Of a stretch of DNA of 14,456 nt, positions 13,284-14,456 are shown one piece after another. The stretch lies in contig JBNGDW010000037.1 of assembly GCA_049975325.1 (NCBI GenBank), forward strand, positions 1 to 14,456, read 5' to 3'. Origin of the DNA: JBNGDW01 sp049975325. GTDB taxonomy: Bacteria > Cloacimonadota > Cloacimonadia > JGIOTU-2 > JBNGDW01. The first letter of the stretch is position 1, and every line of letters begins with the position of its first letter. The notes under the pieces were generated by a model, which saw only the letters and a list, made by a program, of their open reading frames with translations, did no database searches and was not told where the DNA came from. The position numbers and the translations under genes are program-made.

Positions 13284-14225
13284 ATGAATAATAAGGTCTC
13301 ATTTGCAGGTCGCAATCTCTATGACCTGGATGATTATTCTCCTGAAGAAATAGAGATAATCTTTCAGACCGCTAAGGTAATGAAGGAAATTAATAAGCGG
13401 GAATACAAGAAAATTCCTACCTTACGGGGTAAAACTATTGCGAGTCTGTTTTTCGAGGATAGCACCCGTACTCGCATCTCATTTGAACTTGCTGCTCAGA
13501 GGTTGAGCGCTGATGTTGTTGGATTTTCTGCTAAGGGGTCATCCTTGAGCAAAGGCGAGAGTCTGCAAGATACAGTATATACCCTTAACGCTCTGGGAAT
13601 AGATTTGTACATCATTCGGCATAGTTGTCCAGGAGTACCCCGACTTGTCCATAAGTATTCCCAAAAACCAGTGATAAATGCGGGTGATGGCAGACATGCA
13701 CATCCCACGCAAGCCCTTCTTGATATGTTCAGTATTTGGGAGAAAAAAGGATCACTGAAAGGGCTTAAGATAGTTATAGTTGGTGACATACTTCACTCAC
13801 GAGTCGTAAGATCAAATCTTATTGGGATGGTAAAAATGGGTGCCAATGTCACAGTATGCGGTCCCCGTACTCTTATGCCCCCCAAGATCGAAGAAGTTTA
13901 TGGTGCCAAGTGTAAATATGATTTTCGCGAAGCAATTGAAGACGCTGATATCGTTATGTGCTTACGAATGCAGCTCGAAAGGCAGGCAGAAGGGCTTTTC
14001 CCAAGTCTGGGAGAATACGCTAAACAGTATGGTATGAGCAAAAAGATGCTGGAATACGCCAAAGAAGATGTGCTTGTTATGCATCCGGGGCCCCTGAATC
14101 GCGGAGTGGAGATACTTCCCGAAGTTGCCGATAGCCCCCATAGTATAATTATTGAGCAAGTTACCAACGGAGTTGCAATCCGAATGGCTCTTTTATTCCT
14201 GATATTAAGTGGAAAGGTTCTCTAA
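13284..14225 (+). CDS. pyrB: Aspartate carbamoyltransferase catalytic subunit
   Basis: This 313-residue protein has the usual length. It joins carbamoyl phosphate and L-aspartate to give N-carbamoyl-L-aspartate, the second step of de novo pyrimidine synthesis. The carbamoyl phosphate loop is EDSTRTR with S60-T61-R62-T63-R64. The mobile lysine loop is SLSKGES with K90, followed by R112 in IIRHSCPGVP and the HPTQALLD motif with H140 and Q143. The aspartate domain has IVGDILHSRVVRSN with R173, an LRMQLERQ stretch, and MHPGPLNRGVEI. All catalytic positions known from the E. coli enzyme have a counterpart. GGAGGA precedes the start. pyrC follows after 27 nt with no pyrI between them, so this may be a catalytic trimer without the usual regulatory chain, or part of a PyrB-PyrC complex as in Aquifex. 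Confidence 0.97.
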   Translation: MNNKVSFAGRNLYDLDDYSPEEIEIIFQTAKVMKEINKREYKKIPTLRGKTIASLFFEDSTRTRISFELAAQRLSADVVGFSAKGSSLSKGESLQDTVYTLNALGIDLYIIRHSCPGVPRLVHKYSQKPVINAGDGRHAHPTQALLDMFSIWEKKGSLKGLKIVIVGDILHSRVVRSNLIGMVKMGANVTVCGPRTLMPPKIEEVYGAKCKYDFREAIEDADIVMCLRMQLERQAEGLFPSLGEYAKQYGMSKKMLEYAKEDVLVMHPGPLNRGVEILPEVADSPHSIIIEQVTNGVAIRMALLFLILSGKVL

Positions 14226-14252
14226 TTCGTTGTCTACGAAAGGAGCGGCACT

Positions 14253-14456
14253 ATGATTTTACTAAAGAATGGCTTGGTATATCTAAGCAAAGAGAAAAAA
14301 ATCGAAAAGAGGGATATCCTCATCGCTGGGAAAGCTATTAAAAAAATAGCGGCAAATATAACCCATCCTGATACCCAAACTATCGATTGTACAGGTAAAT
14401 ATATCTTTCCTGGCTTTGTTGACTTGCACTGTCACCTTCGAGACCCAGGTTATACA
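14253..14456 (+). CDS. pyrC: Dihydroorotase, N-terminal part (runs off the window)
   Basis: The first 68 residues are present. Dihydroorotase cyclises N-carbamoyl-L-aspartate to dihydroorotate, the step after PyrB. The fragment starts MILLKNGLVY, has a small beta domain with DILIAGKAIKKI and TIDCTGKYIFPGFVD, and reaches DLHCHLRDPGYT, which holds the zinc-binding HxH pair H59 and H61 and the substrate-binding R63. This GFVDLHxHLRDPG form is that of class I (long, about 420-residue) dihydroorotases. AAAGGAG at 14239-14245 lies 7 nt before ATG 14253 and fixes the start. The order pyrB-pyrC, 27 nt apart, indicates one operon. Confidence 0.95.
   Translation, partial: MILLKNGLVYLSKEKKIEKRDILIAGKAIKKIAANITHPDTQTIDCTGKYIFPGFVDLHCHLRDPGYT

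Noticed and set aside
1..14456. Defence system, mobile element or CRISPR
   Set aside because: I read both strands for transposases, integrases, toxin-antitoxin pairs, nuclease-helicase cassettes other than recG, and regularly spaced repeats, and found none. recG is the ordinary housekeeping helicase.

Overview
The window is about 14.5 kb of AT-rich bacterial DNA (roughly 35-40% G+C by eye), densely coded. Twelve genes lie on the + strand or run off its ends on that strand, and one lies on the - strand. The gene set is Gram-negative-like: a flippase-type membrane protein, a lipid-linked glycan assembly locus, and an exported beta-propeller protein ending in a FlgD-Ig/T9SS-type-A-like domain. 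That last architecture is typical of the Fibrobacteres-Chlorobi-Bacteroidetes (FCB) group and allied uncultured phyla such as WOR-3, Cloacimonadota, Marinimicrobia and KSB1. The phylum is an inference and cannot be fixed from this window.

Region A (1-8932) is one tightly packed surface-glycan operon. In order it holds the C-terminus of a probable Wzx-type flippase, a NodB-fold deacetylase-like protein with a glutamine-amidotransferase-like N-terminus, WecB (UDP-GlcNAc 2-epimerase), two GT4-type glycosyltransferases, a WecA/TagO-type polyprenyl-phosphate sugar-1-phosphate transferase, and an exported propeller protein. Four junctions are ATGA stop/start overlaps and two have spacers of 1 and 3 nt, so translation is probably coupled throughout. 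WecA would start a glycan on undecaprenyl phosphate, WecB would supply UDP-ManNAc, the glycosyltransferases would extend the chain, the NodB-like protein may deacetylate a sugar or intermediate, and the flippase would export it. The propeller protein is the odd member.

Region B (8953-11025) is recG, a complete branch-migrating helicase, starting at TTG behind a strong Shine-Dalgarno sequence 20 nt after the propeller gene. It may be the tail of the same transcription unit.

Region C (11026-11984) holds a LUD-domain protein on the - strand, convergent with recG, and then the only sizeable intergenic region (277 nt). That region contains a perfect 12-bp inverted repeat, an 11-bp direct repeat, and a possible stem that hides the ribosome binding site of the next gene.

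Region D (11985-14456) holds a DUF1015 protein of unknown function, then pyrB and the start of pyrC, probably as one operon. pyrI is not between pyrB and pyrC.

I see no CRISPR array, tRNA, rRNA, insertion sequence, phage gene or recognisable defence system. The most unusual points are the exported sorting-domain protein embedded in a glycan operon, the apparently cytosolic two-domain NodB protein, and the structured leader in front of the DUF1015 gene.
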